42,799 nt of DNA. Source: an uncultured bacterium. Lineage in GTDB: Bacteria > Patescibacteriota > Gracilibacteria > Absconditabacterales > Absconditicoccaceae. Positions within the stretch are counted from its first letter, which is position 1. Every line of letters begins with the position of its first letter. Made by a program: the position numbers and the translations under genes. Below, one piece after another: positions 10,011-17,963 of this stretch. The notes under the pieces are model-generated. The model saw only the letters and a program-made list of their open reading frames with translations. It was not told the origin of the DNA and ran no database searches. The stretch lies in assembly GCA_937872535.1 (NCBI GenBank), contig CALMTC010000005.1, positions 1-42,799 of the forward strand, given 5' to 3'.

Positions 10011-10041
10011 TCCCTGAGTCTGACTGCTTTCCGAAGAGATG
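10011..10041. repeat. Degenerate hairpin repeat
   Basis: GGTCCCTGAGTCTGACTGCT followed by TTCCGAAGAGA resembles the dispersed TCCCTGAG...CGAAGGGA repeat with an insertion and substitutions. It lies between the prepilin start and the stop of the next minus-strand gene. Confidence 0.4.
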
Positions 10042-10047
10042 GCTAAA

Positions 10048-11640
10048 TTAATGACTTTGAAGATACTGAGAAAAAGCTTCTTGGATATGTTTGAGGAGAA
10101 CTATTTTTTTCTGAGGAAGACGGGTAGTAAGGAGCGTGACGATTTTTTCTTGAGCAGTTTTGAGGCGGTCAGTAAATTCAGTTTTTGAACGATAAGTTGC
10201 TCAGATTTTTTCAAGAGCTGCCAAGATGCTGTCTATAATTTTCTGATCAAAGCGGAAAACTGAATCGGCTTGAAAAAAAGTTACGCTTGTATCTCACAGA
10301 GACTGTAAAAAAGTCACAATTTGATTTTTCTGAGTGATAGTTGGAGCTTGAGGGATAAGAAGTTTACAATTTTCTATGATAGACAATCTCGTTTTTTCTT
10401 TTCCTCCGGCTGAAACTCTTGGGTTTTCTAGTATGCTTTTTCTAGCCACCTGTTCATCAAAAAGTTTTTGTACTGCTTCTTGTTGAGTTACTATCAAGCT
10501 TCTGCGTTCAGTAATTTTTTTGATAAGTTTTTGAGAAATTTCTTCACTTGTTGTAGTATGAAAATTTTTCAAAATTGTGTTCGAATTTTCAATCAATTGG
10601 TTGATTGTTTCTATATTGTTGAACTGAGTAGTATTATGGTTGAGTGAAGCGATGAGTCCGTCAAATCAAGCTGATATGCTGCTCAAAAGATTTGTTAATT
10701 CAGTTTTTTTATTGAGAATGCTTGTACAGTTGATGACACCAGAATTAACAAATCCAGTCTGAAGAGAGATCATTTGAGATTTGATGCTCGCATAGAGTTT
10801 CTGATCCACAAATCCATCGAGTAAAGTCGCGACTTGTTCTTGGAAACGATTTTGATATTCTTTAATAAGAATTTGAGTATAGGTATCCATCTCAGCATAA
10901 AGTCAAGGAGTTTGGATAAGTTCAGAATAATAAGTTCCTAAAATTCCAGTAATTTGTTTTTTGAAAGTAAGAACTGGAAGTGATTGAGTTGCGCTGAGTT
11001 TTTGAGAAAATTCTTTGTAGTTTCCAGATAAAAAATTTTGGACACCAGATTGAAATGCAGAATTTTGAGCATAAGCAGATTCTATACCAGTTTTGAGAGT
11101 TCTCATTTCAGTCAATAAATTTTTATTGGTAGAAATATAGTTGATAATATCATTTTCAAAAGAATTGATCTGAGCAGTATTTTGGAGAGTTCGCTGAGAT
11201 ATGCTACTCGAAAGGCTTTGTTCATAGTGAGTAAGCTGCTGAACAAGTCAATTCATCGTGTTTATCTTTTCAGCGTCGCTGAGAAGTCATAAAGAAACCT
11301 TATTTTCATAAGTAGAGAATGCAGTCTGAAGAGTAACATATTGTTCCAAAATAGTAGTGGTAAGCTGCTGGATGCCAGAGCTTGTGTTACCAGAGAGCTG
11401 GTCGAGCGATGAGATCCCGAGACAGTGAAGCGTCTGATAATCAGCATTTGAGTTATAAGTTTTGTTTACTCCAGCCACTTTTGTCTGAAGTGTCACACTT
11501 GCTCAGCTGAGCGTTTCAAGTAAGCTATTTTTCTTATCAAAAAGACTCGTAGTGAAACTATCTCCACTCTGGGCAGCAAAAGTTTGAGCACTAACTGATG
11601 CCAAAACTCCAAGCAAAACGGTAAGAAATTTTTTTTTCAT
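10048..11640 (-). CDS. Secreted coiled-coil protein of unknown function
   Basis: This 530-aa protein starts with a clear signal peptide (MKKKFLTVLLGVLASVSAQTFA, predicted cleavage near residue 22-23). The mature part is almost all alpha-helical, rich in Gln, Asn, Ser, Thr, Leu and Lys. Heptad-like stretches such as TQQEAVQKLFDEQVARKSIL occur, with no obvious enzymatic motif. Few Gly and few Cys are present. It is a single gene diverging from clpP. I do not recognise the family. An export-dependent periplasmic or cell-surface structural protein is the safest reading. The ATG at 11640 was preferred to an upstream frame extension because it gives the signal peptide. Confidence 0.7.
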
Positions 11641-11747
11641 TTTGTACAAAAAAATAAACGAATCTACTCGCTTATCCTTTATATTTCCAAAAGATAATTT
11701 CAAGTTGAAATGCTCATTGTGATAACTACTATACAAAAAAATCATTA

Positions 11748-11763
11748 AAAAATTTTTATTCTG
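11748..11763 (+). promoter_or_regulatory. Putative clpP promoter (TATTCTG motif)
   Basis: AAAAAATTTTTATTCTG lies 18 bases before the clpP ATG, with TATTCT (11757-11762) in -10 position. This would give a leader of roughly 12 nt. The motif matches those before miaA and the gene at 18492. Confidence 0.45.
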
Positions 11764-11780
11764 CTAAGCTACAAAAACAA

Positions 11781-12359
11781 ATGGTACTAATCCCAACGGT
11801 CATTGAAAAAACGAGCCAAGGAGAAAGAGCATACGATATTTATTCTAGAATGCTCGAAGACAGAGTCATTTTTGTCGGTCAAGAAATCGAGCCTCACATG
11901 GCCAACAATATCGTCGCTCAGCTTTTGTATCTCGAAAAAAAAGACCCAGATAAAGATATCATTATGTATGTTAACTCTCCAGGAGGTCATGTTACTGCTG
12001 GTTTTGCTATCTACGACACTATGCAGTATGTCAAATGTGATGTCGCTACAGTTTGTATGGGACTAGCCGCTTCTTTTGGAGCTATGCTTCTCATGGGTGG
12101 AGCAAAAGGTAAAAGATTTGCTCTCCCAAACGCTGAAGTTATGATCCATCAGCCTCTCTGATGAGCTCAAGGTCAAGCCACTGACATCGCTATCGTCGCT
12201 GAGCACATCCTTGCTACGAGAGACAGACTCAATAAACTCATCTCAAAGCACACTGGTCAAAAACTTTCTCAGGTCGAAAAAGATGTCGAAAGAGACAACT
12301 ACATGATGCCAGAAGAAGCTCTCAAATACGGTATCATCGACAAAATTATCTGAAAATAA
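11781..12359 (+). CDS. clpP: ATP-dependent Clp protease proteolytic subunit ClpP
   Basis: This 192-aa serine peptidase forms the tetradecameric chamber that degrades proteins fed by Clp ATPases. The catalytic Ser98 is in [11 protein letters not shown] and His123 in MIHQPLGG; the Asp lies in the [15 protein letters not shown] block near residue 173. Numbering matches the E. coli mature enzyme closely. The two glycines after HQPL are both UGA, so the standard code would truncate the enzyme right after its catalytic His. It has its own putative promoter and is followed by a strong terminator shared with the convergent toxin gene. Confidence 0.96.
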
Positions 12360-12385
12360 TCTCAAAAAAATATTATTCTGCTCAA

Positions 12386-12413
12386 AAAAACTGCTCAAGC
12401 TTGGGCAGTTTTT
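12386..12413. terminator. Bidirectional terminator between clpP and toxin gene
   Basis: AAAAACTGC and GCAGTTTTT flank a short loop containing AAGCTT, giving a 9-bp stem with A-runs on one side and T-runs on the other. It can terminate both clpP (plus) and the RelE-like toxin operon (minus). A TATTCTG motif sits just before it. Confidence 0.85.
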
Positions 12414-12415
12414 GT

Positions 12416-12697
12416 TTAAAAATCATCATAAGCATCTTTTCTCTGGAGAATTCTATGAACTATCATAATCTGGTTTCCTGTATCGATTGAAAAAATGACT
12501 CTATAAAATCAGACTCTTAGTCTAAAAATATTTTTTTGCTTAGGTTCAAGTTTCTTGATATCACCAAGAGTTTGAGGATAATGTGAGGCAAACTGTTCTA
12601 CAGAGTTTTTTACTTTTTCAGCATATTTTTTCTGTTGCTTGATATCCTGAAGATCTTTTCTAAGACTGTGGGTATTATCATACAAAATCCTAAGCAT
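12416..12697 (-). CDS. RelE/ParE-family toxin
   Basis: This 93-aa protein has the C-terminal signature FRLRVGFYRVIFSID...MIVHRI, followed by RKD, of RelE/ParE/YoeB-type toxins. In this family RelE-type members cleave mRNA on the ribosome and ParE types poison gyrase. The Gly of LRVGFYR is UGA. The start at 12697 overlaps the antitoxin stop by 8 bases, typical of translationally coupled toxin-antitoxin pairs. An in-frame ATG at 12715 would add six residues. The Arg-rich active-site pattern favours an RNase, but the target cannot be fixed from sequence. Confidence 0.8.
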
Positions 12698-12980
12698 TTT
12701 CTCGGGCAGTTTCATGAGAAATAAATGCAGATTTATTTTTTGTACGATAATGTTTGTGAGATTGTTTTATCTGTTTTTGTAGATCGCTTCACAAGTCAGT
12801 GAGATTGATTTTTTTTACATCTCGATCAGTAAGATTTGGTTCGATAGCTTCGATGATGACTTTACCACCCACCAGCGATGCTTTGACATTTTTTTTATCA
12901 ATATTAAGAAAAATTCTCCACTCCTGAGGTATGGTGATTTGTCAGTTTCAGATTGGTTTTAAAATGGTTTCAGTTGTCAT
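12690..12980 (-). CDS. AbrB/SpoVT-family antitoxin
   Basis: This 96-aa protein begins with a swapped-hairpin AbrB-type DNA-binding domain. GNGQITIPQEWRIFLNI, with both glycines UGA, matches the 'G..TIPKE.R..LGI' motif, followed by VKASLVGGKVIIEAI. The charged C-terminal half (residues 55-96) is the probable toxin-neutralising segment. It overlaps the toxin start, so it is the first gene of a two-gene toxin-antitoxin operon. In this family the antitoxin normally represses its own promoter. It diverges from the ArfB-like gene 135 bp away. Confidence 0.8.
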
Positions 12981-13059
12981 TTTGAAAGATAAAGCGTGAA
13001 TTAAATTAATTAAATTGATACCGATAAAAAATAAAAATACAAGCAGAAAATGTCAAAAA

Positions 13060-13088
13060 TTGACTTTCCGAGCTTTTTCCACTACAAT
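13060..13088 (+). promoter_or_regulatory. Sigma70-like promoter of the ArfB-like gene
   Basis: TTGACT (13060-13065) and TACAAT (13083-13088) are separated by exactly 17 bp, 27 bp before the chosen ATG at 13115. This is the best canonical promoter in the window. Confidence 0.75.
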
Positions 13089-13114
13089 ATTTTTTTAGCT
13101 TCTCAGCTTTTCAG

Positions 13115-13525
13115 ATGAGCCAACGAGATCAGATCATGAGTCAAGAAATCCAGATCAGACATAGTAAAAGTGGCTGACATGGAGGTCAAAATGTAAACAA
13201 AAGAGAAACCAAGGCAGAGCTTTATTTTTCTATCAAGAACTCTCAGTTTTTGGATGAAAACCAGAAAAAAATTTTTTATGAAAAAGCCAAAAATCACATC
13301 AGCGATGAAGGTGTTTTGAGATTGACAGCTCAGGAGCAAAGGTCTTTGGGAGCCAATATTCAGATAGTGAAACAGAAATTTCTCAGACGACTAGAGAGCA
13401 TAAACCAAGAATCCAAGCAGAGGATCCCGACTGTGATTCCGTTTGCGATTCATCAAGCTCGTCAGATTAGTAGGAAATACCATAGTGTTCTCAAAAAACT
13501 CAGACGCGAAAAAAATTTTTCCTAG
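13115..13525 (+). CDS. arfB: ArfB-like peptidyl-tRNA hydrolase (ribosome rescue)
   Basis: This 136-aa protein has the release-factor catalytic loop SGGHGGQNVNKRET, with GGQ at residues 23-25 and the preceding Gly21 encoded by UGA. It has no codon-recognition domain, and it ends in a basic Lys/Arg-rich tail (RKYHSVLKKLRRE) like ArfB/YaeJ, which plugs the empty mRNA channel. It should hydrolyse peptidyl-tRNA on stalled ribosomes independently of stop codons. That role is notable in an organism where UGA no longer terminates. ArfB is usually about 140 aa. An alternative start is the ATG at 13136. It has a strong promoter of its own. Confidence 0.85.
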
Positions 13526-13528
13526 AGG

Positions 13529-13723
13529 ATGATAAACTCGAACACCATGAAAATTGAGAAAGAATTTGAATGGATGAAAGAGTTAATACCGATGATTTTA
13601 GACACTTTAGCTTCAAGTGAAATGAAGAAGATAAAGATAAATTGGACCAGCAATAAAATCAAAAAAGATTTTATGATAGGTCCAATTATATGCATCTACC
13701 AAGCTACCCTTTCGGAAGCTTAG
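13529..13723 (+). CDS. Small hypothetical ORF
   Basis: This 64-aa frame begins 3 bp after the ArfB-like stop and ends in TAG. It is charged (KIEKEFEWMKEL...) with no family I recognise. Its second half is built on the long inverted repeat at 13640-13687, so it could equally be non-coding read-through of a hairpin. It contains no UGA codons. Treat it as tentative. Confidence 0.3.
   Translation: MINSNTMKIEKEFEWMKELIPMILDTLASSEMKKIKINWTSNKIKKDFMIGPIICIYQATLSEA
13640..13687. terminator. Long inverted repeat between arfB and DUF1905 gene
   Basis: AATTGGACC with ATAAAATC pairs with GATTTTAT and AGGTCCAATT across a six-A loop, forming a stem of roughly 17 bp with a small internal bulge. It lies between convergent genes and may stabilise 3' ends or terminate transcription, though no long T-run follows on either strand. 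Confidence 0.5.
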
Positions 13724-13753
13724 TACAAAGCATTTCTAAAACTATCGGTATAG

Positions 13754-14080
13754 CTAGCACAAAATATCCAGATAGAGGAGTACCTCGTCATCGGCTTGGA
13801 TATGAAGTTCATGACGAACTTCAGCCTTGATCGGCAGTAAATAAGTCCCAGTCTTGCCCTCAGGAAATATGCTCGTCACTCGCGAAAAAAATCAGATTCT
13901 GGCTCTTATTTTCATTGATCATCGTCACTTTTTCGGCATCGTAGCTGAGATTTTTTTGATCTGCTGAGAAATATCCCTCGGTACATTCACAAAGTGCCAG
14001 GAAGCTGGAGATTTTCCATTATTCCACAGCCAAATCTTCGCAGAAAATTCAAAACTTCCTGAAAGTTTTTTTTCTGGCAT
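13754..14080 (-). CDS. DUF1905-domain protein
   Basis: This 108-aa protein matches the DUF1905 pattern. FEFSAKIWLWNNGKSPASW is followed by FVNVPRDISQQIK, KKGRGSMKIRARIG and GTYLLPIKAEVRHELHIQADDEV. The family is a small beta-barrel of unknown role, often next to DUF1801, PhnB-type and YdeI-type genes in stress-related clusters, as here. The glycines in KKGRGS and RARIG are UGA. Its start lies 84 bp from the structured RNA element on the opposite strand. Confidence 0.75.
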
Positions 14081-14163
14081 ATAAATTTCTAAAAAATAAA
14101 AATAAGTAACAAATAATCTCTAAAAAAGAAAAGTTTCCTAGAAGAAGATAACTATTAGTCAAC

Positions 14164-14310
14164 GCCAACGCAACCTTGTCTGAGGTCCAACCTCATGGTA
14201 GAAAAAATTGAACGAGACGATCCTTTGATGGTGAGTCGGTAGAACCAAGAAAAAACATAGTGAGTAGTCAAGGAGCAAGAAGGAGAGTAAAGACGAGAAT
14301 TTGCGTTGGC
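14164..14310 (+). ncRNA. Candidate structured RNA, copy 1
   Basis: This 147-nt element is closed by GCCAACGCAA at its start and TTGCGTTGGC at its end (10 bp), followed by TAGATTTTTTT, a terminator-like U-run. Inside, CTTGTC can pair with GACGAG next to the closing stem, and TGAGGT-CCA-ACCTCA forms a hairpin. A second copy at 41592-41739 is nearly identical. Differences inside that hairpin turn G-C and U-A into G-U and U-G pairs, so pairing is kept. No plausible protein is encoded on either strand. It does not resemble RNase P RNA, tmRNA, SRP RNA or 6S RNA in any motif I know. Confidence 0.5.
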
Positions 14311-14321
14311 TAGATTTTTTT

Positions 14322-14374
14322 AAGGTGAGAATTTATTTTTCAAGCGAAGAGAAGAAAAATAATTTACTCACCTT
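14322..14374. repeat. Large hairpin specific to RNA-element copy 1
   Basis: AAGGTGAG plus ATTTATTTTTC pairs with GAAAAATAATTTACTCACCTT around a GAAGA-type loop, a stem of about 19 bp with small defects. It lies in the roughly 130-bp segment present in the copy at 14164 but absent from the copy at 41592. It is followed by another inverted repeat, CCCGCA...TGCGGG (14420-14472), enclosing a TATAAT. Confidence 0.55.
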
Positions 14375-14455
14375 ACTTACGAAGTGTTTGGTTTCTTTTC
14401 GATTGCCAGTGTTTTCGATCCCGCAAAAATAGTAAATATAATTTTATGCGGGGTT

Positions 14456-14530
14456 TGTAGCAATGATAAAAAAGAAATGCCAACCCGGCCGAGGGTTGAA
14501 AAAATGTGATAAGAATCTTTTCTATTGTAG
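14456..14530. repeat. Module B of the two-copy element, copy 1
   Basis: GCAATGATAAAAAAG is followed by a small hairpin (CAACCC-GGCCGA-GGGTTG) and an AT-rich tail with ATAAGAAT and CTATTGTAGG. The same series, diverged, follows the second structured RNA at 41765-41840. It marks the outer limit of a shared element rather than just a shared RNA. Confidence 0.5.
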
Positions 14531-14599
14531 GTGAGTTTTACTTATAAAAGCGAACCTTTTGTTGTAGAATAAAATATTTTCAGTATAATTAGAAACTTA

Positions 14600-14869
14600 C
14601 TATTTCCATCTTTTCAGTCTCGGGATCTGATACCAAGCCATCATTCTCATCGGTCGTCGAAATCATTTTTCTTTCATTTTCTCCCAAACTAGCTCCTGCA
14701 TCCCTTTCACCGTCGCATCTGGTCGACAAAACTTCCCATCTTTGTAACACAAACTACAGTACATCGTACTTTTGCTACCATCTTTCTCCGTCCCTCCTTT
14801 CTCAGAATCCTGATCAAAAGGCATTCCACAAGACTGACACTGTCGTTCACACGGTAGTGATTTTTTCAT
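14600..14869 (-). CDS. Putative zinc-ribbon protein
   Basis: This 89-aa protein has a Cys-rich N-terminal part: CQSCGMPF followed by YCSLCYKDGKF. It gives CxxC...CxxC knuckles that match the 'putative zinc ribbon' family (PF12674 type), with MQELVWEKMKEK and a C-terminal basic IPRLKRWK stretch as seen in homologues. That C-terminal part is only recovered by reading one TGA as Gly. Zinc binding is very likely; the biological role is unknown. A duplicated 23-bp sequence lies between it and the AlkZ-like gene upstream. Confidence 0.75.
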
Positions 14870-14904
14870 CGTTTCTCAAAAAAATAAATCTCCCGGATTC
14901 TACA

Positions 14905-14950
14905 AAAAATCTGCTTGATTTCCAACCAAAAATCTGCTTGATTTCCAACC
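14905..14950. repeat. Tandem duplication of 23 bp
   Basis: AAAAATCTGCTTGATTTCCA plus ACC occurs twice in direct tandem, ending 2 bp before the stop codon of the AlkZ-like gene. It is perfect, so probably a recent replication-slippage event. Confidence 0.8.
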
Positions 14951-14952
14951 AA

Positions 14953-16032
14953 TTAGTCTGTGATCTGAATTTTCTCTACTCCCCAAAATCCTGCATATTT
15001 CTCAGCTTCTGCATGAATAGCGTCTTTATCAAGTTTTACTCACGGCAAAGCTGTAATTGTGAAAACTACAGTATCTTTTTTCCAAGCACGCTTCCAGACT
15101 CCAGCCACTTTCCCATCTACTACGATCAGCGGGAAAAATATCCCATTACTGGTGAAAAGTTTTCCATAATGTTCAGTGTCTGCGACTATGGATCTATCTT
15201 TATATCACAAAAAATATTCATCAAATCCTCACAATAAAAAAATTTTTCATTCTGCTTTTTTTTGTCAGCTTACGAGATCACCAGAAAAATAATATTTTTT
15301 ACCGTTATATTCAAGAAATTCAAACTGATCTTCCACGAGCGAGATAGCTTTTTTGCAGTCGGTTTTGCTAAGTCCAGATCGTCGAGCGAGATCATCAGCC
15401 GTCGCTGGTCAGTGCCCAGTCAGATAAAGAGTCGCCAGCTTTGCGAGCTGCTCATCACGATTCAGGCTTTTTATATCGGCTGGCACCCACTCATCGAGTA
15501 AGACAAAGGTCTCTTCTTTCTCAGTCGGAGCTCAGAAACAAATCAGTCCGAGAGTCGCAGCATAGCAAGCCAGATGATAGACTCGCTGACTCTGCATGGG
15601 GATTCATCACTCTTTGAGGGTCTCACCAAGCTGTGTACGAGTCAGATTTTTTCATCATTTGAGAGCTTTCGACATAATATCGAGAGCTTTCTCAGCATGT
15701 TTGCTGTCCATTCAGAGATAATCTCTGCGTTTCTCAAATCATCCCAAAGTCTTGGAAGCACATAGATCGAGCATCCATCTGACATTCTCAGGTGCCAAAT
15801 AATGCAAAGTCCCTCTCATCGGTCGAGTACGCACGATCTCTCAGCTTCTCAATGCATTGACGATAGTTTCTTTGGTCGCACTTTTCATACGCGATCCCAC
15901 ACACCAGATCGCCTGACCTATATCCTGAGCCTGCATCGCCCCCATCTGAGAAACGACCTCATACACACTCGTGTGGCGAGGTGAGATCAGTCAGTGAGAT
16001 TGAAGACGAAGCGAGATTATGTGTGATTGCAT
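14953..16032 (-). CDS. Winged-helix DNA-binding protein, AlkZ/YcaQ-like
   Basis: This 359-aa protein matches the HTH_42 family (winged-helix repeats, related to AlkZ/YcaQ DNA glycosylases that unhook interstrand crosslinks). Visible hallmarks are an N-terminal SVYEVVSQMGAMQAQD, a REIVRTRPMRGTLHYLAPE-like block with a Gly read from UGA, GHGPATADDLARRSGLSKTD (winged helix), and GGFDEYFLGYKDRS. The catalytic QxQ/QxD motif of AlkZ corresponds to 'MQAQD', which is present. About 15 UGA codons encode Gly, showing the gene is fully adapted to the local code. Activity on DNA is an inference. Confidence 0.75.
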
Positions 16033-16156
16033 GGGAGAAGGAGAAATAAAAAGATTTTAGTTGTTAGATAATGATTGTTTTTCAAGAAATTCTTTGTCGT
16101 AAAACTTATTCATTCAAGAACAATAATGATCAATTCAAAAAACTCACGGAAAAATT

Positions 16157-16387
16157 TTAACCTCATAATCAAGCTATCTTACTTAAATATTCTAAAGATT
16201 TACTTATTATAGAGAAACAATCCTCTTGAGTTATTTCGTACGATTTTAATGAATTATGCACTAATGTATTTCTTTTTTTTCTCAATCAATCTAATATTAT
16301 ATATTCTTCATTACTAATTTTTCATAGAAATTTTTCTGGTAATATAAAGAATCAGAAATAATTTTTTCATCAATTTACAGCCGTCAT
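16157..16387 (-). CDS. Small HEPN-like protein
   Basis: This 76-aa frame contains ILDGLRKKRNTLVHNSLKSY. RNTLVH (Arg39-Asn40-x3-His44) is the catalytic RNxxxH motif of HEPN ribonucleases and HEPN/MNT toxins. A helical segment EDCFSIISKSLEYLSKIAGL follows. The frame is short for a HEPN domain (about 110-140 aa). An in-frame TAA lies just before the ATG, so an N-terminal helix may have been lost to decay. No MNT nucleotidyltransferase partner is adjacent. Several glycines are UGA. Confidence 0.5.
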
Positions 16388-16497
16388 TAGTTAATTTATT
16401 TTTTTTATGTAAATCTAAAATTATATACATTTGAATTTTTCGTATTTTATAATTCATTCTAACAAAAGTTTTTCATTGCTCAATGAGCTAAGTTTTT

Positions 16498-17385
16498 CTA
16501 CTCTCCAGCTCTCCTCAACGCTTCCACATCCAGCTTCACCATCTTTAGCATCGCTTGCATTACTTTTTCGACTTTGGCAGGATCTTTTTTGGTCATGAGT
16601 TCTCCTAAAATTTCAGGGATAATCTGCCAAGTCACACCGTACTTATCCACAAGTCGGCCACATTGTTGAGCTTGTCAGCCTTCGAGAAGTGCGTTTCGAT
16701 ATTTGTCAATTTCTTGCTGATCTTTACAATTTACGAGAAACGAAATTGCTCAGTTCATAGCGAATTGGTGAGCATAAGTGCTTTCCAGCGCTCCAAATTG
16801 ATAGCCATCGAGAGTAAATTTTGCGTGTTTGATCAAGCCAACTTTATCACCATCTCACTCTTCGTAGCGGGCGATCAGATCAGTTTTTGAATTTGGGAAA
16901 AGCTGAGTATAAAAATTTACAGCCTCTTCGACTTTCCCAGCTTTGTCTCAGATAAACATCATAAACGGAGTGATTTTTTGTTTCGCAGGAGCCAAGCTCA
17001 CCTGTCGAGAAACTCCATATTTATCAGAAACTCGGCCAAATTTTTGGCTAAACGGATACTGCTGATATGGCATCATGACCACTCATCCATCAGATAATTT
17101 CGCTCGAAGCGCATCGATTTCCTCTTCACTCTCGCAGTTCACAAAAAACGATGTCGCAGGCGTGAAACTCATGTAAGGTCCACCATTGATCGCCGTAAAT
17201 TCCTGCCCAGCCAGCTCAAAATCAATGGTCAAAATTTTTCATTCTGCAATCCCAGAAACCTCAGCTCCAGACTTACCATAGCGAGCAGTATAAGTAATTT
17301 TTGAACCCTTAAAAAGTGAAACATAAAAGTTCACTGCTTCCTCGATATTTTTTTCAAATCGGAGATTAAGAACGATCTTTTGCAT
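16498..17385 (-). CDS. Tandem VOC (PhnB/3-dmu-9_3-mt type) protein
   Basis: This 295-aa protein has two consecutive vicinal-oxygen-chelate domains. The first is at about residues 1-140 ([20 protein letters not shown]...[18 protein letters not shown]), the second at about 150-270 ([20 protein letters not shown]...YQFGALES). Each carries the 'W/KYGVSWQI' type C-terminal strand ([20 protein letters not shown]). This matches the 3-demethylubiquinone methyltransferase-like/PhnB family, whose members are mostly of unknown function despite the name. It clusters with other small DUF genes and a second VOC protein at 19214. Confidence 0.8.
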
Positions 17386-17490
17386 TGTTATATTTTTGAA
17401 ATGATAAAAACTTAATAATTTCCAGTATTTTAATTTGCATTTTAAATATTTTTGATTATCATGGAGTCACTTTTGGGGCTACCCACCGAT

Positions 17491-17508
17491 CTCCGGCATA
17501 CGTCGGAG
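17491..17508. repeat. Short GC-rich hairpin
   Basis: CTCCG-GCATACGT-CGGAG forms a 5-bp GC-rich stem in an AT-rich spacer between the MazF-like and VOC genes. It may be a degenerate repeat or a weak terminator of the MazF-like transcript's neighbour. Confidence 0.35.
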
Positions 17509-17520
17509 TGATAATATGAT

Positions 17521-17913
17521 TTAAGGAAGTTCAAGTAAATACTTGAGCTTTTCTTTTACTTGAAAAAAATCTTTATCATCCAATGTTGCAAGACGACGCT
17601 GAAAGCGATTTGTACTCATCATGCGAATTTGGTATAATAATGCCCAGCTTTTCTCGTCGTGAATTGTGATTTCACTAAACCATGAACCATCTTTTGGCTT
17701 TGAGGTCAGAGGAATAGCTATACAGCTTGTTCCAGAAAGTTTTTTTATAATTAGTACTGGACGACGAAATGTTTCTCATTTACCACAAGACTCTGAACCA
17801 ATATTAAGTCAAATAGCTGTTCGCCAGATTTCTCATTCTTTAAAAAATATTTTTCCATCTTTTATCTCCAAATCTTTTTTATGGCTATTCCATTTATCAA
17901 ATTCTTTAAGCAT
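17521..17913 (-). CDS. PemK/MazF-family toxin, orphan
   Basis: This 130-aa protein shows FFKEGEIWRTAIGLNIGSES, then GKGETFRRPVLIIKKLSGTS, IPLTSKPKDGSWF and ALLYQIRMMSTNRF. This is the order of motifs in MazF/PemK endoribonucleases, which cut mRNA at short recognition sequences. No antitoxin-like gene is adjacent: the gene upstream on the same strand is a DUF1801 protein 50 bp away, as often seen for orphan PemK genes in CPR bacteria. Function as a toxin without a neighbouring antitoxin is uncertain. Confidence 0.75.
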
Positions 17914-17963
17914 TAAGTTGTTATTATAAAAATGCAAAATCAATACATCATTTCATGAAAAAC

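Noticed and set aside
11781-12359. Many genes broken by stops, suggesting pseudogenes or poor sequence
   Set aside because: Nearly all the breaks are TGA at conserved glycine positions; reading TGA as Gly restores full-length proteins.
14905-14950. CRISPR-like direct repeat
   Set aside because: Only two adjacent units without spacers; a simple tandem duplication.
16315-16480. Alternative small frame (about 54 aa) overlapping the HEPN-like gene
   Set aside because: Low-complexity Lys/Ile-rich sequence with no motif, whereas the overlapping frame has an exact HEPN motif.
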